From: CBFHMJ01 sp965656875 | GTDB taxonomy: Bacteria > Pseudomonadota > Gammaproteobacteria > Enterobacterales > Alteromonadaceae | DNA length: 64,000 nt | Direction: 5' to 3' | Assembly (NCBI GenBank): GCA_965656875.1 | Contig: CBFHMJ010000033.1 | Span: forward strand, 1-64,000 | Translations under genes and position numbers: made by a program | Shown: piece by piece, positions 16,701-25,837 of the stretch | Numbering within the stretch: the stretch's first letter is position 1 | Layout: every line of letters starts with the position of its first letter | The notes under the pieces: model-generated | The model's database searches: none | Seen by the model: only the letters and a program-made list of their open reading frames with translations | Told to the model about the DNA's origin: nothing

Positions 16701-17710
16701 TCGCTCATACGAGTAAAGGAGACCGCATGATGCGCAAGTACGGTTGCATCATCGTCCAGTTCATTGGTTATCGTCGTGGAGGGAGTCTCTGCATTAGCCT
16801 GATTTAATTGTCCTACCAGATTCGACACATTGATCGCGGTCAGTAACTGATACAATTCTGTACTGTCAGTCACCCGTTCACTCAGTTTTTTCTTCAAAAC
16901 ACGGCGTAATAATGCCGCCAGTGGATGTCCGGCGATGGCAGCTGGTAACGGGATTTCAGCCTGATTCAACTGTTGATGAAACACAGAAGCAATGCCGGAA
17001 CCTGTTACCGCTGGTTTGCCAGTCAAACACTCCAAAAATACCAGCCCCCACACATATAAATCCGTTTTATCGCTGGCCGGTTCACCTCGTAATTGTTCAG
17101 GTGCGCTGTAAGCGGGCGTCGCCAGTGTTTCCTGAGTAAGCGTAATGGTTTTGTAATCGACCTGATGAGCTTCCTGCGCCAGCGTGCCAATGCCAAAATC
17201 CAGTAATTTTGTATAAAGCCGCGTACCTGACTGGCTCAACATAATATTGGCTGGTTTGATATCGCGATGAATAATCCCTTGTTGATGGGCATGCGCCAGG
17301 GCATCTAATACCTGCGTCATAATGTCCGTTGCTGTTATTGCTGATAAAGCGCCTTGCTGTTCGAGGTAGTCTTTTAGTGTTTGACCATCGACGTATTCAA
17401 ACACCGCAAATAGTAGGTCGTCTCCGCAAGTACCTTTGTCCAGTAACTTTACAATCCCGGGATGATGTAACCGACCAACCAGCCGGGTTTCCCGTTCAAA
17501 CCGGTCAATGTATTGCTGTCGTTTCGTGGGCGTGAGCGTTGGTTCCAGGGTTAAGAACTTAATAGCAACCGGCTGCTCTGTTCGTTTATAAATGGCTTTA
17601 TAAACCTGACCAAAACCGCCTTCGCCGATTTTGTGTTGTAAGGTATAAGCAGGATTGTTGAATAAGGTGGCAGGTGTAACAGGTGATGAGGTATTAACGT
17701 GACGAACCAT
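13763..17710 (-). CDS. Ser/Thr protein kinase - cyclase-like - AAA ATPase - TPR fusion
   Basis: This 1315-residue protein has an N-terminal kinase with Gly-Glu-Gly-Gly-Phe-Gly (29-34), Lys51, His-Arg-Asp (148-150), Asp-Phe-Gly (171-173) and a Pro-Glu-containing activation-loop end. Residues 335-500 resemble a class III nucleotide cyclase (Asp-Thr-Leu-Leu-Phe-Tyr-Phe-Gly-Tyr-Pro at 391-400), but the first metal-binding Asp of the usual 'ADIVG' strand is absent. A large ATPase follows, with Walker A Gly-Glu-Val-Gly-Val-Gly-Lys-Ser (548-555) and Walker B Leu-Leu-Ile-Glu-Asp-Leu-His-Trp-Ala-Asp. After that comes a helical TPR-like tail to residue 1315. This domain order matches the kinase/cyclase fusions reported beside TOMM-type RiPP clusters. 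A regulatory role is likely and its targets are unknown. Confidence 0.8.
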   Translation of the reverse strand: MVRHVNTSSPVTPATLFNNPAYTLQHKIGEGGFGQVYKAIYKRTEQPVAIKFLTLEPTLTPTKRQQYIDRFERETRLVGRLHHPGIVKLLDKGTCGDDLLFAVFEYVDGQTLKDYLEQQGALSAITATDIMTQVLDALAHAHQQGIIHRDIKPANIMLSQSGTRLYTKLLDFGIGTLAQEAHQVDYKTITLTQETLATPAYSAPEQLRGEPASDKTDLYVWGLVFLECLTGKPAVTGSGIASVFHQQLNQAEIPLPAAIAGHPLAALLRRVLKKKLSERVTDSTELYQLLTAINVSNLVGQLNQANAETPSTTITNELDDDATVLAHHAVSFTRMSERRYVTVLAVVLSIDTTRGNNQDPEVIDAIHVDQKSHIQDIAARFGGFNAGNLADTLLFYFGYPASNDNDARLAARTALEVIRDINNRNPLLIQNSHVCLSVNLGLHHGQVTVFDDAIPEGNCINLAMSLARRARHNEILCSTSSQQQLLTWHEFQPATDACWSLVGERQAEAIGFLRTHRAKTPFVARQPLLQNLLNEISAPTPHLIHVQGEVGVGKSRLLMELIERSPRRFRIAQCLPEQKNSGLYPVLALIRQLFQLDSNSDIRQNNTSLLINAINTRQPGDETSIALVFAWLALPLPPGITPVKPGSDQTIRLFRCLSALLFDAGTENADILLIEDLHWADPITCQFIHYTQQLTEFSPTIITTSRHAFPESDSRALPVKTFQVEKLAVQDSMYFLEQVFSGRHLSPELEDTLLTRTDGIPLFIEALLDTLKSKGWLNETEHQVSLSPEARLNDIPDSLRGLLHQQLDNLRFAKEIAQIAAAIGREFEHELLQAASGKSSSQIQLDINELIEADLVVIQRRVGGNYYLFKHALVRDAAYDSMTRETRQHVHLTLVNQLLAQAQPDLAAIARHYGDAESFDQSVEYWQQAAQQAMDRGNSYQSLDMFNAALAILQQLPDDQARVSREINLRSLLTIALSGTYGYACQQVRDNQQLITKLAAKLDSPLDSFLFAWSCCITQLVQANYPIASPLADELIELAAQQTDDELCFPAALMRMGIDWQQGNFLAARQVSNTVLPRYDYDKHHHLTSTFTYDPAVAIIIVQAIVEWTLGDNDNAELLANKALVYSSKEPDPGDLAHTLCRYLHLSAFRKDISTALSTAKELLALAEKHNLMLWQSFGQIVQGWALCMNGDGDVSLLSMMEKTCDALLESGAVATMAFHISFIAEAALQLDEIELAATHIDKAITLAETHDEHLYLVESYRVKLVIRQRQNAPVSELIALRDHLITLMHQQQAYGFQPAVFDTLAALGISVELS

Positions 17711-17835
17711 ATTGATGTAGTACCAGATAAATGAAGAAATGTTAAATTAGTGCTTCATAAATCTGATCGTAAACCATTTTTGTTAAATCACAATGGTATT
17801 AATGTTAATTATGGGTTTTGAAGTTCATCGCGGTG

Positions 17836-17871
17836 AAAAGGGCCTTGTCAGTTTTGTACAAAGCCCTTTTT
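17836..17871 (-). terminator. terminator hairpin downstream of the 1386-codon frame
   Basis: AAAAGGGC plus an imperfect CTTGT arm (from 17836) pairs with ACAAAGCCCTTTT (ending 17871). T runs are present on both strands, so it may work bidirectionally. It lies between two minus-strand genes. Confidence 0.6.
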
Positions 17872-17888
17872 ATTCATAGGTTGTCAGT

Positions 17889-17967
17889 TATTGATTTAAA
17901 CGAATAAACCTTCTGTTGTCTGCATTGCCTGAGCACTATTGAATTCAAACAAAATTTCATCTGAAAA
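17889..17967 (+). repeat. diverged copy of the dispersed intergenic repeat
   Basis: About 75 bases here align by eye with the start of the 290-bp repeats at 53821 and 54152. Shared blocks are TTGATTTA, TTGCCTGA, ATTGAA and CAAACAAAATTTCA-like runs in the same order and spacing. It is non-coding and lies downstream of a minus-strand gene. Confidence 0.5.
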
Positions 17968-17986
17968 AAACAAAGCACTTTATCTA

Positions 17987-20900
17987 TTAACTATTAACCC
18001 GTTTTCGTCTGACTAGCATTGCCATAACTGACAAACCGATTAACCAGTCGCTACTGCCTCCGCCAGACCCTTTACTGGTAGTACTTCCAGACCCTCCATT
18101 TCCTCCGGTTCCCCCCGAATTTGTTGGTTGAACAGTAATGGAGATAGTCGCCTGTCCTGTAAGATCGAATTGATTACTGGCTGCCAGTGTCACCGTAATG
18201 GTTTGCGCTGATGACACTTCGGGAGCCGGACCGCTCAAACGCCAGGAGCCATTTGGGTGAGAAACAGTTAACCAACCGGGCTCGTCGATAGCGGTGACTG
18301 TGATGGTGCCCTGGTTCTCATCGTTGACAACAAAGTCAGTTGAAAATGCCTGACCCGACTCCACGGTGTAAGTCTCTGCGCTGAACTGAATGTCTGGTGT
18401 CTGGGCAGAGAGAACACGAATGGAGAATGAGTCAGTGGTTGCTGTCGCCTGCTCGCTATCAGTCACCTGAATTGCGATGTCGTTGTAATACCAGGGTTCA
18501 CCCGTTGCGACACCTTCAATCTGACGGGTTTGTTCATTCCAGTGAAGCCAGCCGGGATTGTTCAGAATAGCGATAGTCAATGCGTCATTGTCAGCATCGT
18601 TAATTGTGACGGGCAGTGTGACACTGGTGTCTGGCAGGATAGTCATATCCTGTATTGCTGCGGTAATGGTTGGTGTGTGGTTGAACAGACTGGTCACAGT
18701 GGCAGTGTCGGGACCGGCGCTTAATTCATAATAACCCTTGTCGTAATCAGGCAAGCTGATGGTAACGTCACCTTTTGCGAGCGGACTGACTGTGACATGC
18801 CGTGTACTATCGACAGTTTCACTGCTGAGGTACTGGGCGTTAACCAGATTTAGCGTTGAATCATCAAATGCACCAGCTTGTTCATTAGTGGTAAAAATCA
18901 GGGTAAAAGTGATTGTTTCATCGGCGATTTCATGGTCATCGGGTTGCTGAATATAAGGCCGTGATGCGTCAGCCGTCATCCCTAAAATATCAATTTGATG
19001 AATTGGAGAGTTCGTTGCCGCATCAGTCAGTGTTAGTTGTGTTCTGGCTGAATGAACAGGATGAAAATACCAGGCCTGTTCGGCGAATGCCTGTGCAGAA
19101 ATTGCTTCAGTTAACGGGGTTTCAACGTCTGCATCAAACCGCTCATTACCGTTGCGGTCTGCAAACACAAATCCGGCCTGATTATTGTAGTTAAAGGTTA
19201 AAACTTGTGACATATCAGCACTGACATCCAGGCCGAACAGCACTGGTTTTATCCTGGCTGGGTTGTCTTTAAAGCTATAAAACGTGGTGTTTTGACCCGA
19301 GGTCAGTGCCTGGCGACTCGTGTTAAATCGGTAAGTATGCAGCTGTTGGTCGGGTTGCAGTGTGTTGAGTGGAATACGAGATGTCAGATACAGGTATTCA
19401 CCGCTGAGTGCTACATGTGCCAGTTGCTCATGTTGGCTGAATGATGTTTCACTGCGAACTGCCGCTATAACATTGTTTGCTGATAATTCTCGATAGTTAT
19501 CCAGGTAAATCAGTGTAAATCCGATTTGCTGCGAGGATTGTCCATCAGCAACCAGATTGTTTAATAACACGTAGGCACCATTATCATCTGAAACAACTTG
19601 AAGTATATCGCCGAGTAATCGGTCGTCCTGAATTAATACAGCGCCACTGTCACCAAAAGTTGAATCAATGTCGCCCTGAGCATTAAATCGCACAATCGCA
19701 ATCCCGACAGGTGCTTTAGTATCCTTATTAAACGCGGGACCAATAATGATGGGACGGGCTTTCGCATCAAAGGTTGCCTGCCAACCATATTCCAGTTCAC
19801 TGTCAGGGAAGAAAGTGAAATCGTTAAAGGTATCTTGTGCAAACTTTAATGGTCGAATGTTACCGCTTTCCTGGTAAGCAGGGTCTGCTTCACCGTTAGG
19901 TAACAATCGTGTGAGAGCTGAAGATGCAATGTAATCTCTGCGATCCGGCAAAGCGGCTTTGGCTGAACCGGTAATGAGCAGACGACCACCATCTTGATCA
20001 GCGAAAGATGCTTTTACCTGGCCATTTGCTTCATCGATATATGTGAAATTCTGGTTGTCAGCGTAGGGTAACAGCACATTATCCGGACTGATTTGATATC
20101 CCGTCATAGCTCGCTGTGTAATGCTGTAAAACACATCATAGCCAGTTGTACCCCGCAACACCTGAAGATTACCTTGTGGTGTAAGCCAGCTGTAACCTGT
20201 GGTGATCACATTGAGTTCATCAATGTTGCCATCAGTCTGATGCCACTGTTGCAACGCCGGTGTTAGTAATGAAGTGAAATCAATATCGCTTGATTGACCA
20301 TTCATTGAAATTGTCTGCCTGCTTTCATTCCAGTGAAAACAAAGCTGACTTCTGGGATATTGCATGCCGCAGGGGAAGTACCCTTTACTGTGGTGGCTGA
20401 AATCCAGCACATACTGATCATCATCAAAAAACAGGTCATTAATGACTGGTGTCCAGCCTGGTCGTGGCGTATTTAATCCAACTGCGTGTTGACGTTGCCA
20501 GGACCAGTCGCCATTAAGTAAGGTTTGAGTCTGAAAATCAGATGTATTAACCCCAAGGTTATTTAATGCATAGATAAAGGGGGAGTCCTGCTGACCGAAA
20601 ATAACTAACTCATGGTTAGCATTCGCTTTTGTCGCAAAAGCCCGGCTATCACGATAATCCTGTTCCAATCCATTACTCACCGACGTTTTTTGTAGCACAG
20701 TCTGATTATCAAGCATGGCTATCTGTAACGCTGCGGTTGTATCGACTGTATTCAGGGTTTGTAGCGTTACATAGCGTTGGTTGTCGAGAAATGCGGCAAA
20801 CTGATAACTTTTAGTATCGTTGCTCTGTTCCCAGGAAGCTTGTGCCAGTGAGCCATCGGCGTTAAAGCGATCCAGTCGGAGAATATTGGAGTAAGCATCG

Positions 20901-22120
20901 TTATCCAGCCCGTCATCCGGATCAAGGCGTGAATAAGTGCCGCTGAATACTGAGACTATCCCAGTTTCTGGATCAACGTGTATTCGTGCGCCTAACTGAG
21001 TGGCCGGATAAACATCACCAGGCATAGTCGTTGGCAGAAAATGGGTATCAGGATTGTCTTCGTTCGTCAGTCTGGAAATTGTTGTTCCGACGCGGGTGGT
21101 ATGAAAAATATAAAAACGATGATCATTTCCCAGTGCGACAAACAAAGAACGAGGGTTTGCACTTGCTGGAGCTATCTCGTTTAATGTTATGGTTTTAAAT
21201 CCGGCATTACCGAAACTGACATCCAATTCGCCGGACTCAGACAGTCGCGCTGTCAGAATGCGGTTTTCTTCCTGACCCAGCTTAACTTTATAAAAGCCTG
21301 TATTTGCAGTGCTATCTGAATTGCTCTCTGCATTCAACGCGATATCGTCAATGGTTACATTAATGCCATCGACTGTGTTGGGAAAGCAAAACACACCGCT
21401 TTTGTTAGTAGGTGTCTCGCTAGAATGGATTTGACCAAAACGATTATCCAGCTCACCGTCAGCCGTGAGTCTTACCAGGCAAGCTTGTTCATCAATTGTT
21501 ATACCGGTGATCAAAATATTACCGGTTGATTCGGGTATGAAGCGGCTCTCAGGGCTGAAAGCCAGGTTTCCCATATGGCTAAGTTGAGCGCTGATGAAAC
21601 TTAGACCTCGATTATCAAATGCTTGATCAAACGCGCCATCGGGCGTGATTCGATAGACGTCTGTACCATCTCCCGGTATCAACAACAGGCCGCCATCTGC
21701 CTGAGGAATCAAATGATCGATTAACTCATAATTGGTTAATTCAGGGGTAAAGAAGGCAAGGTCAGACGAGATAGATTGTAACGAGAGTAAGCCATTATTC
21801 GCCCAGCCTGTGTCCAGTTCAGCCGATTCATTGTAGCGTTTGATATACCACGCCGGATTGCTGTCCAGATTATCTGCTACCGTAACGTAGATATTCCGCT
21901 GTTGGTCTACTACGGGTTTAATGGCTAAGTCAGTTCTATCCCGTTGAAATGATAAGTCGATAATGGCGTGACCATTATCTCCAAAATTTAGATCCGGTTC
22001 AGCAACCGAAAAAGAATGAGAAGCGGCTTGAGATGATACCGTAAAAACAGACAGAAAAACGGTGGCCAGGGTGGAAAAGGTTAATCCGGGCAATCTCGCC
22101 CGGGTACTGCGAATATCCAT
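17987..22120 (-). CDS. large secreted delta-60-repeat protein with GlyGly-CTERM-like tail
   Basis: The ATG at 22118-22120 was preferred to the one 27 bases upstream. It follows an AGAAGGA ribosome site by six bases and starts a proper signal peptide ending Ser-Gln-Ala-Ala-Ser. The ~1377-residue product has many Leu-Asp-x-Ser-Phe-Gly-x-Gly-Gly-type delta-60 repeats (for example 'IDSTFGDSG'), which form a beta-propeller-like surface. Two Ig/cadherin-like domains follow towards the end. The C-terminus has a Gly/Ser linker, a hydrophobic helix and Arg-Arg-Lys-Arg, the pattern of rhombosortase substrates. It is probably anchored or released at the outer surface. No sortase gene is in the window. 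Its relation to the neighbouring lanthipeptide genes is unknown. Confidence 0.75.
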   Translation of the reverse strand: MDIRSTRARLPGLTFSTLATVFLSVFTVSSQAASHSFSVAEPDLNFGDNGHAIIDLSFQRDRTDLAIKPVVDQQRNIYVTVADNLDSNPAWYIKRYNESAELDTGWANNGLLSLQSISSDLAFFTPELTNYELIDHLIPQADGGLLLIPGDGTDVYRITPDGAFDQAFDNRGLSFISAQLSHMGNLAFSPESRFIPESTGNILITGITIDEQACLVRLTADGELDNRFGQIHSSETPTNKSGVFCFPNTVDGINVTIDDIALNAESNSDSTANTGFYKVKLGQEENRILTARLSESGELDVSFGNAGFKTITLNEIAPASANPRSLFVALGNDHRFYIFHTTRVGTTISRLTNEDNPDTHFLPTTMPGDVYPATQLGARIHVDPETGIVSVFSGTYSRLDPDDGLDNDAYSNILRLDRFNADGSLAQASWEQSNDTKSYQFAAFLDNQRYVTLQTLNTVDTTAALQIAMLDNQTVLQKTSVSNGLEQDYRDSRAFATKANANHELVIFGQQDSPFIYALNNLGVNTSDFQTQTLLNGDWSWQRQHAVGLNTPRPGWTPVINDLFFDDDQYVLDFSHHSKGYFPCGMQYPRSQLCFHWNESRQTISMNGQSSDIDFTSLLTPALQQWHQTDGNIDELNVITTGYSWLTPQGNLQVLRGTTGYDVFYSITQRAMTGYQISPDNVLLPYADNQNFTYIDEANGQVKASFADQDGGRLLITGSAKAALPDRRDYIASSALTRLLPNGEADPAYQESGNIRPLKFAQDTFNDFTFFPDSELEYGWQATFDAKARPIIIGPAFNKDTKAPVGIAIVRFNAQGDIDSTFGDSGAVLIQDDRLLGDILQVVSDDNGAYVLLNNLVADGQSSQQIGFTLIYLDNYRELSANNVIAAVRSETSFSQHEQLAHVALSGEYLYLTSRIPLNTLQPDQQLHTYRFNTSRQALTSGQNTTFYSFKDNPARIKPVLFGLDVSADMSQVLTFNYNNQAGFVFADRNGNERFDADVETPLTEAISAQAFAEQAWYFHPVHSARTQLTLTDAATNSPIHQIDILGMTADASRPYIQQPDDHEIADETITFTLIFTTNEQAGAFDDSTLNLVNAQYLSSETVDSTRHVTVSPLAKGDVTISLPDYDKGYYELSAGPDTATVTSLFNHTPTITAAIQDMTILPDTSVTLPVTINDADNDALTIAILNNPGWLHWNEQTRQIEGVATGEPWYYNDIAIQVTDSEQATATTDSFSIRVLSAQTPDIQFSAETYTVESGQAFSTDFVVNDENQGTITVTAIDEPGWLTVSHPNGSWRLSGPAPEVSSAQTITVTLAASNQFDLTGQATISITVQPTNSGGTGGNGGSGSTTSKGSGGGSSDWLIGLSVMAMLVRRKRVNS

Positions 22121-22288
22121 ACAAAATCCTTCTACATCATCGAACATTTGTTCAAAAACTGCGAATTAAACCAACAGACGCCGAAAGTTATCACAGCTTA
22201 ATTTTCAGGTAAACAAACCTCGACAGGGTATAGCCCATTATTAAATAAAATAATGTTGTCCTGTATTGTATGGATGAACAAAAGCGAC

Positions 22289-23560
22289 TTAACGCTCCAC
22301 ATTCCCCAACATAAACAACACTTTATCGAAGAAACGTTCAATCAGGCGTTTTTCCTGGGTGATGATCTGTCCGGTGCCAGTGCTGTTCGGTGTGAAAGGA
22401 ACTGCAAAGCCGGTTGTGGTGGTAAAGGCGTCTGGTAAGGCAATATCTACCATAAATCCTTCGCTGCCTGGTGTGAGCGATAAGGTCGTGACGGTGCCTT
22501 CCAGGTAGCCGAATTCAACGGCTGGATAACTCGCCAGTTCGATATTTACCGTTTGGCCTTGTTTTACTTTGCCGGCACCTTGTTGCTCGATTAGCATTTT
22601 GCCAACTTTACTACCGACATCTTTGAGCAGAGTGGCGACGGTTTCGCCGCGTTTAACGTGCTGGTTTTCACTCCAGTAGGCGGATAATGAAACTTGTCCG
22701 TTGGTGGGGGCCGTCAATAAATATTGATGTTTCCATTGGTTGATCTGGCTGTTCAGCGCGGCCAGTCGGGTGGTAACGGCTGTGGTCAGGGATTGATGTT
22801 TTTCTTGTTGTTCCAGTCGGAAATCACTCAAACGTTGATCGATTTCTTTGAGCGTGATGTTGTATTGTTCGACCTGAATGTCGATGTCTTCCAGTTGTAG
22901 TTGTTTGTCCAGATGTCGATTGCGTAGTTCCAGCAACTCGGTGTCTGCCACCAGACCGGTTTTGTTCAACTCGACTTTTTTATCCAACATTTCGGCTTCC
23001 AGACTGATTTTTTGCTGCATCGTGTGCCGTTTGTTTGCCAGCCGTTGTTGCAATGACGTGTAGTGACGGGCAAGAGATTCGCTGTCCTGGATACGTTTGC
23101 TCAGGTAGGACGATTGATTAAACTGGCTGAGTTCATCCAGCGCACGTTTTAGTTCGTTCACGCCAGGTTGTAATTCGCCAAGCCCGGCAACCGGTAACTG
23201 ACTGGCGGGGGCATTCACATCAACTTGCAACAGCTGCTGTTCGAGTTCGATCAGCTTGTCGTAATTGACACTGGAGTCGAGCAGGGCCAGTTTGTCGTGT
23301 TGTTGAACGCTTTGACCGTTTTCGACAAAAAAATGAATCAGTCGTCCATCTGCTTTGGCGACCAGTTCAATGGGTGGTGTTTGCGTGGTCAGCGTGATTT
23401 GGCTGGCGATTTTGTCCGGATAGCGAATAAACCAGGTCACAGAGAGCAGAATGATCATGATGATAAAAATCAGACTGATGCCACTGCGAACAATCCACGC
23501 GGGCTGGCGGCCAACAATGTGTTCAACCGGGCTGTCTTCAAAGGCGGCATGTGTTGGCAT
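22289..23560 (-). CDS. HlyD-family membrane fusion protein of the lanthipeptide exporter
   Basis: This 423-residue protein has a short cytosolic N-terminus, one membrane helix (about residues 25-45), a lipoyl/biotinyl-like hinge (Ala-Asp-Gly-Arg-Leu near 90), a long coiled-coil hairpin (about 105-285) and a beta-barrel end. This is the standard layout of adaptors that join an inner-membrane ABC exporter to TolC. It starts three bases beyond the stop of the peptidase-ABC gene, so both are co-expressed. It completes a type I secretion path for the two precursor peptides. No TolC gene is in the window. Confidence 0.88.
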   Translation of the reverse strand: MPTHAAFEDSPVEHIVGRQPAWIVRSGISLIFIIMIILLSVTWFIRYPDKIASQITLTTQTPPIELVAKADGRLIHFFVENGQSVQQHDKLALLDSSVNYDKLIELEQQLLQVDVNAPASQLPVAGLGELQPGVNELKRALDELSQFNQSSYLSKRIQDSESLARHYTSLQQRLANKRHTMQQKISLEAEMLDKKVELNKTGLVADTELLELRNRHLDKQLQLEDIDIQVEQYNITLKEIDQRLSDFRLEQQEKHQSLTTAVTTRLAALNSQINQWKHQYLLTAPTNGQVSLSAYWSENQHVKRGETVATLLKDVGSKVGKMLIEQQGAGKVKQGQTVNIELASYPAVEFGYLEGTVTTLSLTPGSEGFMVDIALPDAFTTTTGFAVPFTPNSTGTGQIITQEKRLIERFFDKVLFMLGNVER

Positions 23561-23563
23561 GGC

Positions 23564-25744
23564 TTAACTCCCAAGTTCCAGTTGGTTTTTCACAAGGTCG
23601 TAATAGCGGCCTTTCTGGCTACTCAGTTCGTTATGGGTGCCTTGTTCGACAATCTGACCCTTATCCAGCACGATAATTTGATCAGCATTTTTTACAGTAC
23701 TGAGACGGTGAGCAATGATGACAACCGTTCTGCCTTTGAAAAAGTACTGGAGATTTTCCTGAATTTTCTTTTCGTTATTGGCATCCAGCGCTGAGGTCGC
23801 TTCATCGAAAAACAGGAAGTCTGGGTTCTTATAAATGGCGCGGGCAATTAATACTCGTTGGGTTTGCCCGCCACTAAGTCCCAGGCCTTCCTGGCCAATT
23901 TTGGTGTGAAAACCCTGGGGTAATCCCTGTATTTCTTCATAGATATTGGCTGTTCGCGCAGCCTGATACAGTCGTTGATGATCAATACGCTCATTACCCA
24001 TCGCAATATTACGCGCGATGGTGTCATTAAAGATGTAACCATCTTGCATGACCACACCACAACGGCTGCGCCATGCGTCCGGGTCCATGACATCAAAATC
24101 CTGTTGATCGATGGTAATACGGCCACTGTTGAGCGGATAAAACTTTAGTAGGAGCTTCATCAAGGTGGTTTTTCCACTGCCGCTGGCGCCGACAATCGCG
24201 GTGGTTTTTTTAAATGGAATAGTGAGATTAAGGTGGTCAATGACGGGTTTGGTGTCATGGCGAGAATACTGGAAACTCACATCATTCAGTTCAATATTGC
24301 CATCTGGAATCGTTTGTACCAGCTCAAACCCTTTCATATCTTTTTCGTCATCCATGTCCTGGATTTCGCTGAGTCGGTCGATACTGATTTGTGCATCCTG
24401 TGCGAGACGAATGAACTGAATAAGCTGTTCGATAGGCGCGTTCATTTGCCCGAGAATATAGGTAACCGCCATCATCATACCGAGGGTCATGTTGCCGTTA
24501 ATGACCTGATAAGCCGCAATAAAGGTGATGAGAATGTTTTTACCTTCATTCAAAAACAGGGTTCCGGCTTGCTGATATTGCTCCAGTGCCAGTGATTTAA
24601 GGCGAACGTGAAACAGCTTGCCTTGAATATTTTCCCAGCCCCAGCGCTGACTTTCTTCTGACTGATTGAGTTTGATTTCCGGCATACCGTTAACCAGTTG
24701 CACGATGGCATTCTGATTGGCTTTCATCTGACCAAACTTTTCATAGTCCAGGGCTTTTCGGCGGCGTAAGAACAGTAAGACCCAGCCGATGGACAGTAAA
24801 CTGCCGATAAAAAAGATCGCAAAAATGGTGCCGGAATAAATGCCCATAATAATGCTGAAAATAATGAGGTTCAGCACAGCAAAGACAATATTAATGGAAT
24901 GCGAAGTGAGAAATTCCTCGATTTTTTGATGGTCGGATACCCGTTGCAACACGTCGCCAAGATTTCGTCGGCTGAAATAGGAGAGCGGAAGCCGCATCAG
25001 CTTCATTAAGAATTCTGAGATCACGGCGATGTTGATACGGGTTCCCATGTGGGCGAGTATCCAGCCGCGAATAAATTCGGTGGCCGTTCGGCTTAAAAAC
25101 AGCATCAACTGGGCGATTAAAATCGCGTAGAGGAAGTCGATATCCCGATTGCCAATACCATGATCGACCAGTGCCTGGGTCAAAAACGGAAAGATTAAAT
25201 TGAGCAGTGAACCAAGCAGAGCACCAATACCGAGTTGCCCTAAAAATTGTTTGTAACGGAACAAATGACTCATCAGGCGTTGTAAGCCGCCTTTTGCTTT
25301 ACCTTTATCCTGATCTTGTTGTTCAAAGCGCTCAGTGGTTTCAAAAAATAGCGCGATACCGTGATCGGTATCATCCGACCAGTGTTCTTTAAACTGTTGG
25401 TAGGTCAGAGATAATTTTCCTGAACCCGGATCAGCGATATAGACTTTATCTCGCGTGATTTTATAGACAACAACGTAATGACTTTGGTCCCAGTGGACAA
25501 TGCAAGGAAGGAGTGCGTCTTTAAAAAATGTATCGGCGTGTAATTTAAGTGGATAGGTTTTATACCCCAGTTCCATCGCGGCATTATTAATGCCAAGTAG
25601 TGTTACGCCTTGCTGACCTTTGTCACACATGTCTCGCAGACGATTAAGACTGAAGCGTTTGCCGTGAAATTTTGAAATCATCATCAGGCAGGTAGGGCCG
25701 CAGTCCATAACATCCAGTTGTCGTATTAAGGGGAATGGCTTCAT
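23564..25744 (-). CDS. peptidase-containing ABC exporter (C39, double-Gly leader cleaving)
   Basis: This 726-residue protein has an N-terminal C39 peptidase with Gln9, Cys15 (Met-Asp-Cys-Gly-Pro-Thr-Cys), His89 (Gln-Ser-His-Tyr) and Asp105 (Ala-Asp-Pro-Gly). A six-helix membrane domain follows, then an ATPase with Walker A Gly-Ala-Ser-Gly-Ser-Gly-Lys-Thr near 520, the signature Leu-Ser-Gly-Gly-Gln, and Walker B Phe-Phe-Asp-Glu-Ala-Thr. Such PCAT proteins cut the leader behind Gly-Gly and export the core. Both precursors just upstream end their leader in Ile-Asp-Gly-Gly, which fits. Confidence 0.92.
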   Translation of the reverse strand: MKPFPLIRQLDVMDCGPTCLMMISKFHGKRFSLNRLRDMCDKGQQGVTLLGINNAAMELGYKTYPLKLHADTFFKDALLPCIVHWDQSHYVVVYKITRDKVYIADPGSGKLSLTYQQFKEHWSDDTDHGIALFFETTERFEQQDQDKGKAKGGLQRLMSHLFRYKQFLGQLGIGALLGSLLNLIFPFLTQALVDHGIGNRDIDFLYAILIAQLMLFLSRTATEFIRGWILAHMGTRINIAVISEFLMKLMRLPLSYFSRRNLGDVLQRVSDHQKIEEFLTSHSINIVFAVLNLIIFSIIMGIYSGTIFAIFFIGSLLSIGWVLLFLRRRKALDYEKFGQMKANQNAIVQLVNGMPEIKLNQSEESQRWGWENIQGKLFHVRLKSLALEQYQQAGTLFLNEGKNILITFIAAYQVINGNMTLGMMMAVTYILGQMNAPIEQLIQFIRLAQDAQISIDRLSEIQDMDDEKDMKGFELVQTIPDGNIELNDVSFQYSRHDTKPVIDHLNLTIPFKKTTAIVGASGSGKTTLMKLLLKFYPLNSGRITIDQQDFDVMDPDAWRSRCGVVMQDGYIFNDTIARNIAMGNERIDHQRLYQAARTANIYEEIQGLPQGFHTKIGQEGLGLSGGQTQRVLIARAIYKNPDFLFFDEATSALDANNEKKIQENLQYFFKGRTVVIIAHRLSTVKNADQIIVLDKGQIVEQGTHNELSSQKGRYYDLVKNQLELGS

Positions 25745-25781
25745 ATATTTGTATTTATTGTAAATATTACTGGGGGTATAT

Positions 25782-25820
25782 CATCAACCTGAGTTTACAA
25801 AACGTCAACCCAGGTTGATG
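25782..25820 (-). promoter_or_regulatory. hairpin between precursor genes and exporter
   Basis: CATCAACCTG (25782-25791) pairs perfectly with CAGGTTGATG (25811-25820). It lies between the last precursor and the ABC gene and has no U tract. It could attenuate transcription or protect the precursor mRNA, so that peptides are made in excess over the exporter. Confidence 0.45.
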
Positions 25821-25837
25821 TTTATCTTACTGCTTTT

